The notes under the pieces were generated by a model. That model saw only the letters and a list, made by a program, of their open reading frames with translations. It was not told where the DNA came from and made no database searches. Positions 35,041 to 46,839 of a stretch of 64,000 bases of DNA are shown piece after piece (position 1 is the first letter of the stretch; the number at the start of each line of letters is the position of its first letter). This stretch comes from Hyalella azteca (lineage: Eukaryota > Arthropoda > Malacostraca > Amphipoda > Hyalellidae), in assembly GCF_000764305.2 (NCBI RefSeq), contig NW_025944066.1, positions 186,001-250,000 of the forward strand. The letters are read 5' to 3'. Made by a program: the position numbers and the translations under genes.

Positions 35041-38000
35041 CGCCCCAAATATCAATACTCCAGTAAACTCGCTTAACGATAACGGAAATTTATTTATGAA
35101 TAAAATTTGTTATTAGTCATATACTTTTTTTATTTCTAAGGCATCCGCAGTTACTTGATTATACACGGAAAAGTTTTAAAAGTTAACAGTATCAAGTACC
35201 TGTAATGAAAATAACAAGTGATCGCAGACAAACATAGCGAACAACAAAAAAAAATCGCAAGCAGAATTCAGTGCCATTCGATTAAAAACACTTCGGTCGC
35301 ATGATAATGACGCTATAGCATAACATTCGTATAACTGATAGGATGCCAACGCCTTGAGAGATCACAAAGTTAATATTTTCGGGAGACACGAAAAGAATGA
35401 TACCTGGAATATGCCTAATATTGAAATTAGTATCAGCATCATATGCTATTTTGGCAAGAGTTTCCCAGCCTAAATTCCCTGTCAAACTATTCAATCACTC
35501 CGATGTCTTCAACTGCCATGGGTTTGATTTTAAAACCCCGAAAAACCCTTATTCTATGGTTTAAAAACCATGGGTTCAGTATCGAAATTTTCGGTGTTTA
35601 ACCAGTAATTTGATTCGTATTTAATATTCAAAATCAAATTGATTGCACATATTTTTGAAGAAAATGCAGGAAAGAAGTGGTTATGGAGAACGTCATGTCT
35701 TGATGCAGTGAAACTAACGGAACTCACAATAAGCTACTGTGAAGTATCTTGAGGTTTAATACCCACAATTTTCTAATTTCGGTGAAACTTGCATCACGGC
35801 AAGAGAAAGTAATAAGTATACTTCCACAAAGGTTCTTTAATTGGCACTCGACTCGAGGCAATTTATATTGGCTTAACTTGCAATGACCTATTCAATGGGC
35901 TCAACTTTCTCCCCTTCACTGTGTCATCAAATCGCACTAGATTTAATTGGGTGAGTTCTACCTTGATGCTTCAGGCATTGAGGCAGACTTAAGTTTCTAG
36001 CGACAATAGGAAATTACTGCCTGTTGTCTGTTTTATTCAGTAAATTTCATCAAAATTTCAACTCTGCACAATATTAGGTGAGTTCATAATTAAATTATAG
36101 TTAAAAAACTACAGAATTTCATGAGAGTTTGGAAATGAGCTAGTATACCGAGACCTTCAAGTCGCTTGATTCAAATGTGAAAATAAGCTCTAATGTCCCT
36201 GCCTCAGCGAAGCTTAGTTAGATTTTATTTTAATTGCTGAACGGCTGAATAAACAAGATTTCAAACCAACCATTTCACTTGTAGCCTCATTCTACTGTAA
36301 ACTGCAGTCACATCTGCATGGAACGAAGCATTAGTCATCAATGTCTTGATGCAGTGTTATACAAAATTATTTGCAATTCCAAATTTGCCAGTCGGAACTG
36401 AAGCACCGATCGGTCAGAAGGCTGCCGAGTATGTGCGCGGCAAGGGGGGATGGCATCTGGCAGGATAATGCTTCAACACAACAGCAACTGATATTGGTAC
36501 TCCCACAAGGCCGCAAGGAACATTCAATGTTGTCACGTGTTCCTTTTATTTGGATGCCGACCTCATATACTCGAGATCCGCGCAGCTGCTGAATTTTTCG
36601 CTTTTCCACATCAAAGTGACAAGGAAGTCAGCATTGGGCACGGGATTTGATGTGGGCCTTAGCTGCATGGGTTTTTGTGCACGTACGGCTTATATACCAC
36701 GTAGCACGATCGATAGATGCCAAAGTCATTCACTGCCAAGAAATATTTCGGCATGAGCTGGTGTTCAGCGAGCACTATATTAGCTTTCCGAGGCGGATAT
36801 GTTTCTTTCGCTACGATCTTCACGTGACCTTCTGAAAAGCAGAGCTATTATATACTGACGGCAGTTCCTACAAAAGACCTGCCATTAGCTGGGTATTTTT
36901 GTTAGCTGATTAAGGTTTACTTCTGCTACAGAAAAAAAGCCACCATTGCTGAAAAGAAACTCGAAAATCATTTATAGAAATTCAGTGAAAATCTTGCTGC
37001 ATTTCCTGCGGAATATAGGGAAGAAAGCGTTTATAGTGTTATGCGAAAAGAGCTATTTCCAGAAGACAGAAGTACATCAGATTTACCAGTTTCTGATCTT
37101 CTGTAGCTTATTTTGTCACACGGCGAACACTCTTCAAAGTGTTTGAGTCTCTTCGTCTCAATCAGCTAACACGTTTACCTCAATAATGTTGCAAAAATGT
37201 TGTCAAGCAAATAGGAAGGGTTTCAAAAAATTATTCAACACTGAATTTCAGTACAAATTTATACTAAAACACTTTATTATGTAGGAATATATGATGTATT
37301 CTACAACACTTTATTTGCCATCCCATCGAACATTTTATTTATAAAATGTATCAAAATTAAACAATAAATGATCGTTTGAAATGTTTAGGCATTTTTCATG
37401 ATTATTTTACACTAAGTTTTGACGCACAATGAGTCGACGTAATACGACATCTAAGTCTAGACAAGAATATGAAAGCGCGTTATGATTAATTCATGGCGAA
37501 AAATTTCCTTTGCCGTAATTCCACAGGTCTCGTCCTATCATTGAACAAAGTAATGCGTCCAACCGAAATGAGTTTTAATGTTGATGTATCATAACTCGAT
37601 GTGGAGATCAGATCTCAACTCGTCTAGAGAGATTTAACATCCAATAGAACTGCACAGCTTAGCGTTATTTAAAAAAAAACGTATTGGGGCCTAGATCCCT
37701 TGAGATAAAGGGAGTAAACCCAATAAATTTCCAAAATAATTTCTAATGAAGTTCTCGTTCTTTGGCCAGTTTTGGTATTGTAGTTTGCGGACCGAAAATA
37801 GTCAGACATTGAGCGTGTGTTCACAGAAATGTACCTTTGAAATTTAGCAATTTAGCACATGAAAATTATTTACAATCCAAAAGATGAACCAATTTGTGTA
37901 CATAATTTCAAGGTCGTTGGAAAATTATTGAAATATTCAGAATAACTGAGCGGCGAAAGTTATTTGAATTAAAGTTAAGTTTAAAAAGTATGCACTGAAC

Positions 38001-38392
38001 TTTCCAACATTTATTCACAACCTACGAATATTCGAGTGTAAAATAAGAAGGCATGTGACATCAACGGAACATAACGGATGGGATTTTACAACTTTTCCTT
38101 TCAAAATCGCATGTGACATTTAGGGCTTAAAATAACAATGGGCCTGAATTGCCTATTAGAAAGGTAACAGCTTTTTAAACATTTATTTAAATTTAAAACC
38201 TGGCAAATAAAATGCCACGAAAATCGAGCTTTTAATATTGAGTATGATGAGACTTTAAATAACATGCAAGTGCACAAGAAAACTCCTGCAACTGCGGTGG
38301 CTGTAAAAATCAATGATGCAAGGAGATATCGTGCGATCATGACGTGCAAAAAGGCGACTATGGAGCGGTCACGAAATATGGGAAATGCTCCT
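35041..38392. other. Intergenic, no gene recognised
   Basis: Includes a foldback around 35516-35575 (ccatgggtttgattttaaaa with its near complement tttaaaaaccatggg) and a GC-richer patch at 36380-36830 with short frames on both strands that I cannot assign. Confidence 0.5.
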
Positions 38393-38424
38393 TATAAAAG
38401 ACGCCGCTTGGAAGCAAAGTCAAG
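38393..38424 (+). promoter_or_regulatory. TATA box of cuticle gene 5
   Basis: TATAAAA at 38393-38399 with TCAAG (A at 38422) about 29 bp downstream; the ATG follows at 38474. Confidence 0.7.
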
Positions 38425-38473
38425 CACTTCCCTGCAAGCAATCGCCAAGGAACGACCACCAGCTTCAAGCAAA

Positions 38474-40599
38474 ATGGTGAGACCATCGACAAAACTCGAC
38501 CAAATAAAATTTTAAAAACGAATTTAATCTTCACGCAGCGCTCTAATTTAAGCATATTTCTAGCAGAACGAACCAAGATTCTGGAAAAACTTTGAGTTAT
38601 TGACTAATTTAGAACCATTATCCGCCTTCGCATCGATATAACCTGTTATATAAGGTTCGCCTTTGCATTGATATATGGTATTTCCGATACATGGTAATTC
38701 CATTAGTGCAGTTAAAACATAAAATAACAATTTCTTCATAAACATCGCACGTGATCATAAGTTCCAAGACATTTAAAAGATGCATTGTGAAGTAGTTTTG
38801 AAATAATATTACCTGTGAATAGAATGCTAGCGCAGCATCTACATGTACCCTTAATTACGATCACTGATTAAAATGCACTACAGGACCAGAAAATCCTTTT
38901 CTTCCCTAAAAATATGTATGATTGTCTCTCATATATTGCGTGAAAAACCGCCAGACTTAATGCTCAGCCACTTGATAATACGATCGCATTTGAAGTGGAA
39001 GATTTTATAGGCTATTTCTCGACAGTTAAAGAGGGCAACTTGAACTATTTTCCTTTAAGATTTAATGCCGCCATGGACCCGAAATGACGCACTGCAAGGG
39101 CAGCAATAAAAAGTTACGATCGGTTGTAACGAGGAAATGACTCCAAAGTCAGTGTCACCGAAGCGAATTTCATGAACGAGTACTCCAAACAGACGAGAGG
39201 ACGTAAGCTCGGGCCCAATATTGAGGTGCTTCTGAAACACAATAAAACAAAAGTTGTGGCGGAATGGAAACCCTTCTGTTCAACTAGCATTAAATTTGGT
39301 TAAAAAATACTAAAGATTTGAAAAACGAGCCAATTATTAAAAACTTACAAAATATCGTGGGATCGAGTTAGGAGCAAGTTTCAGATAGTTTATTACGCAA
39401 AGATACTCCGAAACTTTTGAGAATTCTTTCTTTTACTGAATGAGAACTTTTTACAATACATGAACGTAAAAAGAGTATTCATTATCGAGTCGACTAGTTC
39501 TTTCTTCCTAATGCACAATAATTCAGGGATAGATGGCTTTTTTTGTAGAACATTTTTCAAATAACCTAATTTGTCACACAGAAATTCAGCGTGATGGCAC
39601 TTTTGATTGTGGCGGCGGCGGCAACAGCGATGCCAGACAGCGGATATCACAAGCCTCAGCCCACGTACAAAGCCGTGAGTTTAATTAAAATATGTTAATA
39701 TTTCTTCATCCTAAAATGAACACAAAAGTCCCTTACCTTAAGCTGGATTATATCATATTAATTAAGTTGTTGGATCAATAACATTAAAAAAAAATATCGT
39801 CGTCCAGAGATGGGACACATTCCCCATGCAGGAATCTCCGAAAAAAGAGAATTTAAGACAAGTGCAACAGAATGGCATAAAAGGAACAGAATGCAAATAC
39901 CATCAAAAGCTCCAAATTACTACTTGCAAAAAAGTATTAAGTAATTACTCCTTTCTTGCAAAGAAGTAATTCATAATAAAAATAATTATGACGCTAACCA
40001 ACAGCGCCCACATTATTATTTCAAAGAAAACGAATGATTTTCCATGTACAGCAACCAATGCCGTATGACTTCGCGTACGGAGTGAACGACCCGTACCAGG
40101 GCATCGACTTTGGCCGCAGCGAGAAGAGCGACGGACATCAGGTACAAGGCTCCTACTCCGTGCAGCTGCCCGACGGACGTAAACAAACTGTGAGCAGCTA
40201 ACGTTTTAACTCTGAAATAATAGTGAAAAGAACTCTGAAATTGATAAAATATTGACAGGAATGTGAGGAATATTCGTCCATACCACCGAATACGATATCT
40301 ACAACACATTAGATGGAATATTGTAACAATTCGTTACTGAAATGCGTAGTATGACTTGCGTGACTCTATAACAATTTCATTATTCATAAATTACGGAGGA
40401 GATTTTTATAAGATCATACAAACGATTACCTTGATTTCTTGCGCAGGTGAACTACCGAGCGGACCATGGCTCGGGCTTTCACGCTGACGTGATTTACGAA
40501 GGCAAGGCTCAGTATCCTCCAAAGTCTGATCATCCGCCCTTCGTGGTCCAGCCCAGCAAAGGTGGAGGCTACCCAGCTCCCCAGCCGTCCTATCACTGA
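38474..40599 (+). CDS. RR-type cuticle protein (cuticle gene 5)
   Basis: 128 residues. Exons: 38474-38476 (ATG only, then gtgaga), 39582-39674, 40052-40189 and 40447-40599, all phase 0. The signal peptide M plus KFSVMALLIVAAAATAMPDS is complete only if exon 1 is used. An internal Met in exon 2 would give a shorter leader without the basic residue. The RR domain reads QPMPYDFAYGVNDPYQGIDF, RSEKSDGHQVQGSY, VQLPDGRKQT, VNYRADHGSGFHADVIYEGK. The tail is Gly/Pro-rich and ends PQPSYH. AATAAA is at 40690-40695. The block from 39768 to 40950, with exons 3 and 4, is repeated almost exactly at 41456-42638. Confidence 0.9.
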
Positions 40600-41244
40600 T
40601 CACTGAACGCATCGCTATACCCTGACCAAATACCGTATCACAATCATAGGCGGGCGAGAATGTGAACTTGTTAAATCTGTTGCATTTATAATAAAAAATA
40701 AAGCAAAACTCAAACCAAGCATCTATTATCCTTAACAACCAGAAGTACATATAGTATAAAACATTAAGTGGAAATGGAGGTTTATAAGCTCTTTGTGCAA
40801 TGAAAGTAAAGAAACAGTCATCGCCAACAAGGAGGAACGTGTCGATTATCAAGCTTTTCGTAGTTCAGATTGATAATAATACAACTAATTATTATATTAT
40901 CATTAAATCATGAATATAGCTATGTTTCAATCGTGATCAATCTGTCGAAAGGAATTATTTTCTAGTAATTTATGTGATACTACGATACATGCCTCCAAGA
41001 AATCGCACGTGCGACTCATTTGTCTTGGTGCAGCTCTCGGATGGAACCCCGAATCACACCCACCATATCTCACAAAAGAAGTTCGATTGTATTAATAATA
41101 TAGCGGTTTCAGCGTTTATTAGACCGTAGGCCTGTCGTCGATTCTTAACATCGCAGAACATTCGCAGCATTTTGCGGTCTCGAACTCGCAACTCACTGCT
41201 ACAATTCTGCTGTGCTTAACCGCCCGGCCTCCTTGCCGATTCTG

Positions 41245-41303
41245 ACCAGAAACTGGCGCACAGAGCTGGGATCGAATCCGTGCCTCTCTGCGCCAATTCT
41301 GGT
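41245..41303. other. Stem-loop in the spacer between the gene 5 copies
   Basis: ACCAGAAACTGGCGCA (41245-41260) pairs with TGCGCCAATTCTGGT (41289-41303) with small bulges, extended by cagag/ctct. The loop contains gggatcgaatccg, similar to a tRNA B box. It may be a fragment of a tRNA-derived repeat; no tRNA fold was found. Confidence 0.45.
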
Positions 41304-41739
41304 ACTCTGGGCCACCCTGCCCAGAGCAGTACTTCAGAACGTTCGGTGCGCGCTTCACTATAGTGGAGAACGGTGATTTGGGAAATTGGACGTTGAGGAA
41401 AGTGAAACTGTAAATTCTCAATATCTTTGTAGAGAGGATGTAGGCCAGGAAACCATGTTGGATCAATAACATTAAAAAAAAATATCGTCGTCCAGAGATG
41501 GGACACATTCCCCATGCAGGAATCTCCGAAAAAAGAGAATTTAAGACAAGTGCAACAGAATGGCATAAAAGGAACAGAATGCAAATACCATCAAAAGCTC
41601 CAAATTACTACTTGCAAAAAAGTATTAAGTAATTACTCCTTTCTTGCAAAGAAGTAATTCATAATAAAAATAATTATGACGCTAACCAACAGCGCCCACA
41701 TTATTATTTCAAAGAAAACGAATGATTTTCCATGTACAG

Positions 41740-42287
41740 CAACCAATGCCGTATGACTTCGCGTACGGAGTGAACGACCCGTACCAGGGCATCGACTTTG
41801 GCCGCAGCGAGAAGAGCGACGGACATCAGGTACAAGGCTCCTACTCCGTGCAGCTGCCCGACGGACGTAAACAAACTGTGAGCAGCTAACGTTTTAACTC
41901 TGAAATAATAGTGAAAAGAACTCTGAAATTGATAAAATATTGACAGGAATGTGAGGAATATTCGTCCATACCACCGAATACGATATCTACAACACATTAG
42001 ATGGAATATTGTAACAATTCGTTACTGAAATGCGTAGTATGACTTGCGTGACTCTATAACAATTTCATTATTCATAAATTACGGAGGAGATTTTTATAAG
42101 ATCATACAAACGATTACCTTGATTTCTTGCGCAGGTGAACTACCGAGCGGACCATGGCTCGGGCTTTCACGCTGACGTGATTTACGAAGGCAAGGCTCAG
42201 TATCCTCCAAAGTCTGATCATCCGCCCTTCGTGGTCCAGCCCAGCAAAGGTGGAGGCTACCCAGCTCCCCAGCCGTCCTATCACTGA
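41740..42287 (+). pseudogene. Partial duplicate of cuticle gene 5 (exons 3 and 4 only)
   Basis: Exons 41740-41877 and 42135-42287 are base-for-base copies of the gene 5 RR-domain and tail exons, with intact acceptors, donor, stop and AATAAA (42378-42383). There is no promoter, start codon or signal-peptide exon. It could be transcribed only by splicing from gene 5 exon 2 past exons 3-4, giving the same protein. It may equally be an uncollapsed haplotype or assembly duplication. Confidence 0.85.
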
Positions 42288-42638
42288 TCACTGAACGCAT
42301 CGCTATACCCTGACCAAATACCGTATCACAATCATAGGCGGGCGAGAATGTGAACTTGTTAAATCTGTTGCATTTATAATAAAAAATAAAGCAAAACTCA
42401 AACCAAGCATCTATTATCCTTAACAACCAGAAGTACATATAGTATAAAATATTAAGTGGAAACGGAGGTTTATAAGCTCTTTGTGCAATGAAAGTAAAGA
42501 AACAGTCATCGCCAACAAGGAGGAACGTGTCGATTATCAAGCTTTTCGTAGTTCAGATTGATAATAATACAACTAATTATTATATTATCATTAAATCATG
42601 AATATAGCTATGTTTCAATCGTGATCAATCTGTCGAAA

Positions 42639-45083
42639 AAAAACGGTTGACATCTCAGAGAAGAAGAATGAGAGGGGGAAGGGCAAACAGCGACAGTAAC
42701 AAGTCGAAAAAGAACATAGAACATTAAAGCTAAACAACAATAAATTTCTAAATCAAAGTCACTCTCGAACCGTCCCAAGAAAACAATTAGAAGTTCTAAG
42801 GTACCGTCTCTAAAACGGTTGATTGTGAGCCGTTTTAACTCAAGTTTTAATGAGTCTCGCAGAGAAACTTTATTAGTAGCAAAAATATCCCTTCACACAA
42901 CCAGTTTGAAATAAAGAGAGGCGTAAGGAGGCATTGCAATATTTATTTAACAGGCAACGCATTTTTGTAGCCCATTGTTACTCACACATAAGCAGACATT
43001 TGCATAAATAAAAATAAGATCCTCAAAATAATGTGTTTGGAGCACAGCTTGTGACCAAGAGTAATGTTTTTGAACATTTCGATCGATATCATGAAATAAC
43101 ATCCTAAAAGTTATCACATAACAACCAATGTCATTCAATAAACACGACTCTCAATTTAAATAAAGAGAAACATGATTATATACTTTTAAGCAATGTTTTT
43201 TTTACATAAAAACTATTTAATAGTGCAGTAAAGTATCCCTTGACAGAAACAACGCGCATAAAAAGAAAAATCGGGTTGAATACATTTATTACAATCTATC
43301 TTGACAAAAAAGTTCCTTTGATATTAAAATCCTATTGTACTTGCTATCTATAATTTCAAGCTTTCAATCAGAACACATGCTTGAATTATTTCAGTGAAAT
43401 GGATAAGCCCCACAGGACCAGACTTATCCCAGCCGATTAAAATATTTTACAGTGACGGGTATTTTAGAGTGAAGCTGGAGGAAGCATTTTTCAGCATTAG
43501 TTCTTACAATATATACAGTAACCTAAGATGCGCCTTTATAACGGACACAAAAGAACCAGTCAGGGTATAAGATGTCCCGCAAATTTCGAGATCTTGGTCA
43601 GAAAATTGTCATGTTAGGACGAAATTATGATTTCTTAAGCTGCTTATTGGCAGAGGCTTGGCGTTTAATATTTTCTTTGTGAGGATTTTGTAAACAGATT
43701 TATATCGGAGAGAAGAAATTCGGAGTTATTTTAGTGATGTGTTTAAAAATTTCGAGGGTTGATGAGCACTCGGGAAGACTAGGGCAAGTGTCGGATACCA
43801 TTTAAAAAACTTGCCACCACTAATGGTCAGGAGCGATTCGGAGTTATTTTCATGAGGTATTGAAATTTTTTGAGGGTAGATGAGGACTCATAAGTATATT
43901 CAAGGCAAAGGTCGAATGTGATGAATAGAACTTACCACCATCAGTGACGATGTGTTTTATTAAGAAAGGGAATTATTTTCTAGTAATTTATGTGATACTA
44001 CGATACATGCCTCCAAGAAATCGCACGTGCGACTCATTTGTCTTGGTGCAGCTCTCGGATAATAGGACTTCTGACGAGCACAGACACGCGTCAGAAGTCC
44101 CCCCTGAGGGGCTAACAACCCTAGTTTTGACCAGTATTATACGGTTATTATCGAGGAGCGGCGAGTTGCGTGGCGACGCATGTGTCATTGAAGGTAGCAT
44201 ACCAGAACGCCTTCGCCCAGACTGAAGTCATCCCGTTGATCGGGACTTCATCGTTGCTACCTTCAATCAAAGAGTTTGTTTCGACGATGCCATGTAAATG
44301 CAACTACATTATTGCTAGCAGGACACAGCAATCTTTACTAAAAACAGGCCAAAATAGATAACCGCACAACATAAAAATATAATACTTTATCATATTTCTT
44401 GATTAGTTTAAATAGTTCCATATAGCATTAAATACAAATGACTTTCAACGGACTTATAACAGTATCAATTCAAGATACTAACAACAAAACTATAAATGCT
44501 CCAACTGGTGTTATACTTGAAAATTTTCAAATGATTCGTAGTCAATAATGGCTTGAATTAGGAAATTGTTAGATAACTACATTCTCTGATCTTTAATGGA
44601 CCCCTAACCTTACTAACATTTCAATCCGTCAATATTTCCGGATAACATCGCTCAACAGCCTAAATATTAAATAACTTGTTCAAATTTATTCTTGGCTTTC
44701 CTAAACAAATATCATGTAGGAGACAAAATAGTGATGATTATGACTTGAAATCTCTATATAAGCTAATGGATACATAAATATTTGCCGTTAGTATTTATGC
44801 GTTTTTATCCGTAATTTTTTACGAGATATTATATTTAATATAATTTCTTACGAACATTTTCTCCGGTATTTAAAGGCCAGTATTCAATGTATCATATGCG
44901 GAAAAAATATCCTGGCAACCAAAAAAGGCGAAAGTCTCGATACATCTCACTGTTGTTCCATTCTCGTTAGCGGTTCGGGAATAATAGGGAACTTGCCTAA
45001 CACACTTTGCGTGTGTCCTAACTATCAATGAAGAGGGGAAAAGTGTAGCGTGACAGATGGTGGTGCTCGAAGAAGCCTGGAAC
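42639..45083. other. Intergenic with a degenerate repeat and a foldback
   Basis: A ~125-bp direct repeat lies at about 43710-43835 and 43838-43955 (attcggagttatttt, gagggt.gatgag.actc). A hairpin-rich patch is at 44065-44267. No gene recognised. Confidence 0.55.
44065..44267. repeat. Foldback element with nested hairpins
   Basis: GGACTTCTGACG at 44065-44076 is followed by its exact complement CGTCAGAAGTCC at about 44089-44100. ATTGAAGGTAGCA near 44188 is complementary to TGCTACCTTCAAT near 44255. A short gggggga-type GC patch lies between. No target-site duplication was identified. Confidence 0.5.
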
Positions 45084-45118
45084 TATAAAAGAAGAAGAAC
45101 CAAATGAAGCAGCATCAT
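45084..45118 (+). promoter_or_regulatory. TATA box and initiator of cuticle gene 6
   Basis: TATAAAA at 45084-45090 and TCATA with its A at 45117. An untranslated exon 1 ends at 45177 (ATATCAAG then gtgacg). Confidence 0.75.
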
Positions 45119-45517
45119 AACTTGTCAGCTTTAACACCAAGTAACATCGCAAGGGAAGCCTCTTCAAAAATATCAAGGTGACGCTCGACGCTTATATGTT
45201 ATCAAGTAATTTGAGGCCAGGAGCAGTAATGATTGTATAGAATTTTGGAAAGAAATGTCTGGAAATTAAATTTGGAGGCAATAATTCTAGCATCGATTCC
45301 AGAATATTAAATGATAAATATAAACGAGTGTGTACTATAAGTTAGCGGAACTTAGGCACGCAAATTAACATTAATTAACATTACGCTAACGCCTCAAGGC
45401 GATTGAAGCCAAAATAAATTTGAATAAAATATTCCTATAATTGTGGTTTAGTAGAAGGAAATGAGGTAAAAATAAGACAATTGTCAACAAACGATGAGTA
45501 GAAACAATTTTGTGCAG

Positions 45518-46839
45518 ATGGTTATGAGGTTCACTGCGCTCGCAGTTTTGGGTTTGTCGGCCATGGTAACATCGCTTCCATCGGATCCCTACCAGCCTCC
45601 AAAACACTACAAAGAAGTAAGAATATATTCACAATTTCGGCCGTATAGTAACTTTTACTTAGCAGTATGACGATGAGCATCAGAACAAATCATCATGTTG
45701 CGGGGCTGAAACTGCCTCTTCACATTTTCTCCTTAAAAAATTATCTTGAGCCATAAATTTCGATTTGAAAGTGAACCAAGTTCTGAGAAAAAACCGCAAC
45801 ATGATAACATTTACTTTCAAGTAATTACCTTACTTTGTACTTCTACTTTGTACTTTGTACTTGTAATTTACTTGTTAGTGCACAAGTAACTTGATAACAA
45901 TTATAAACAAGGATATTAACTATTTGCAACCCACAGCCAGCAAAGCCGTACAACTTCGCGTACGGCGTGAGCGACCCATACCAGGGCATCGACTTCGGGC
46001 AGAACGAAGAGAGCGACGGCAGCCTGGTGCAAGGCTCGTACTCCGTGCAGCTGCCTGACGGACGGCAGCAGATCGTGAGTTGGCAACGATAATATTATTA
46101 TTACTGTGAGCAAATCTATGATAGAAGTCATCAAATCATACGCTGGGAACGATAATATTATTGCACTGTCAGCGATTGTATGATAGACGTCAGCAAATCG
46201 TGAGTTGGCAACGATAAAATTATGGCAATGTGAGCAATTGTATGATAGACGTCAGCAAATCGTGAGTTGGGAACGATAATATTATGGCAATGTGAGCAAT
46301 TATCAGAAGGACGTCAGCAAATGGAGAGCTGGGAACTATAAAACAAGAAAGGTAAAGACCAATAACTTCGTACTTGCACTCCAATAAGCATTCGTAGACA
46401 TTTCCTTATGAACCCCTTTTTAATTCGGTTATAATTATGCCAGAAAATCTTTCCTTAAGAAAATTTAAGGGTTGTTTCGAAACTAAAAAACTATAATTGG
46501 TCCATACAAGACAATGCATTAAAATTATTTCTCGGTTATCCATTACTTAATAAAGTGAAGCTATTTACATCACGTGCATTTTCACCGAAAAATGCAAAGA
46601 CGTACCCATTTCTAATGTATGAAAATAGCAATGAAATTCCATCAATGACACAGGTGACGTACCAGGCTGATCATGACCGCGGGTTCCACGCCGACGTGAG
46701 CTACAAGGGCGAGGCGCAGTACCCACCCAAGTCTGAGCATCCTCCCTTCGTGGTCAAACCAAGCAAGGACTACCACCAACCCTCTAAGGACTACCATCAA
46801 CCCCCCAAGGATTACCATCAACCCCCCTCCTACCATTGA
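45518..46839 (+). CDS. RR-type cuticle protein with KDYHQPP repeats (cuticle gene 6)
   Basis: 140 residues. Exons 45518-45616, 45937-46074 and 46654-46839, phase 0; the ATG is the first codon after the acceptor (tgtgcag). The signal peptide is MVMRFTALAVLGLSAMVTSL. The RR domain reads PAKPYNFAYGVSDPYQGIDF, QNEESDGSLVQGSY, VQLPDGRQQI, VTYQADHDRGFHADVSYKGE. The tail carries three tandem KDYHQP-type units and ends PPSYH, so tail length varies between paralogues by repeat copy number. Intron 2 contains a tandem array seeded by the exon's own donor. Confidence 0.93.
46072..46330 (+). repeat. ~61-bp tandem array, about 5 units, spanning a cuticle exon donor
   Basis: It starts with the real exon end and donor (ggcagcagATCgtgagttgg), followed by caacgataatatta. 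Copies near 46136, 46197, 46259 and 46320 keep gtcagcaaatcgtgagttgg or variants of it. At least two retain a plausible gt donor in the same context. Confidence 0.85.

Larger units (their letters stand above)
39768..42638 (+). repeat. Two 1183-bp near-identical direct copies separated by 505 bp
   Basis: 39768-40950 and 41456-42638 have a constant 1688-bp offset. Differences noticed are near 40766/42454 (acatt against atatt) and 40775/42463 (aatgg against aacgg), so identity is about 99.8%. The spacer begins with a 92-bp segment (40951-41042) that is also present at 43969-44060. Confidence 0.9.

Noticed and set aside
40406..40852. 148-residue minus-strand frames at 40406-40852 and 42094-42540
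   Set aside because: They are antisense to the terminal cuticle exon and its 3' UTR; their repetition only reflects the duplication.
41160..41320. Possible tRNA gene because of the B-box-like gatcgaatcc
   Set aside because: No cloverleaf can be drawn; the sequence folds as one long hairpin.
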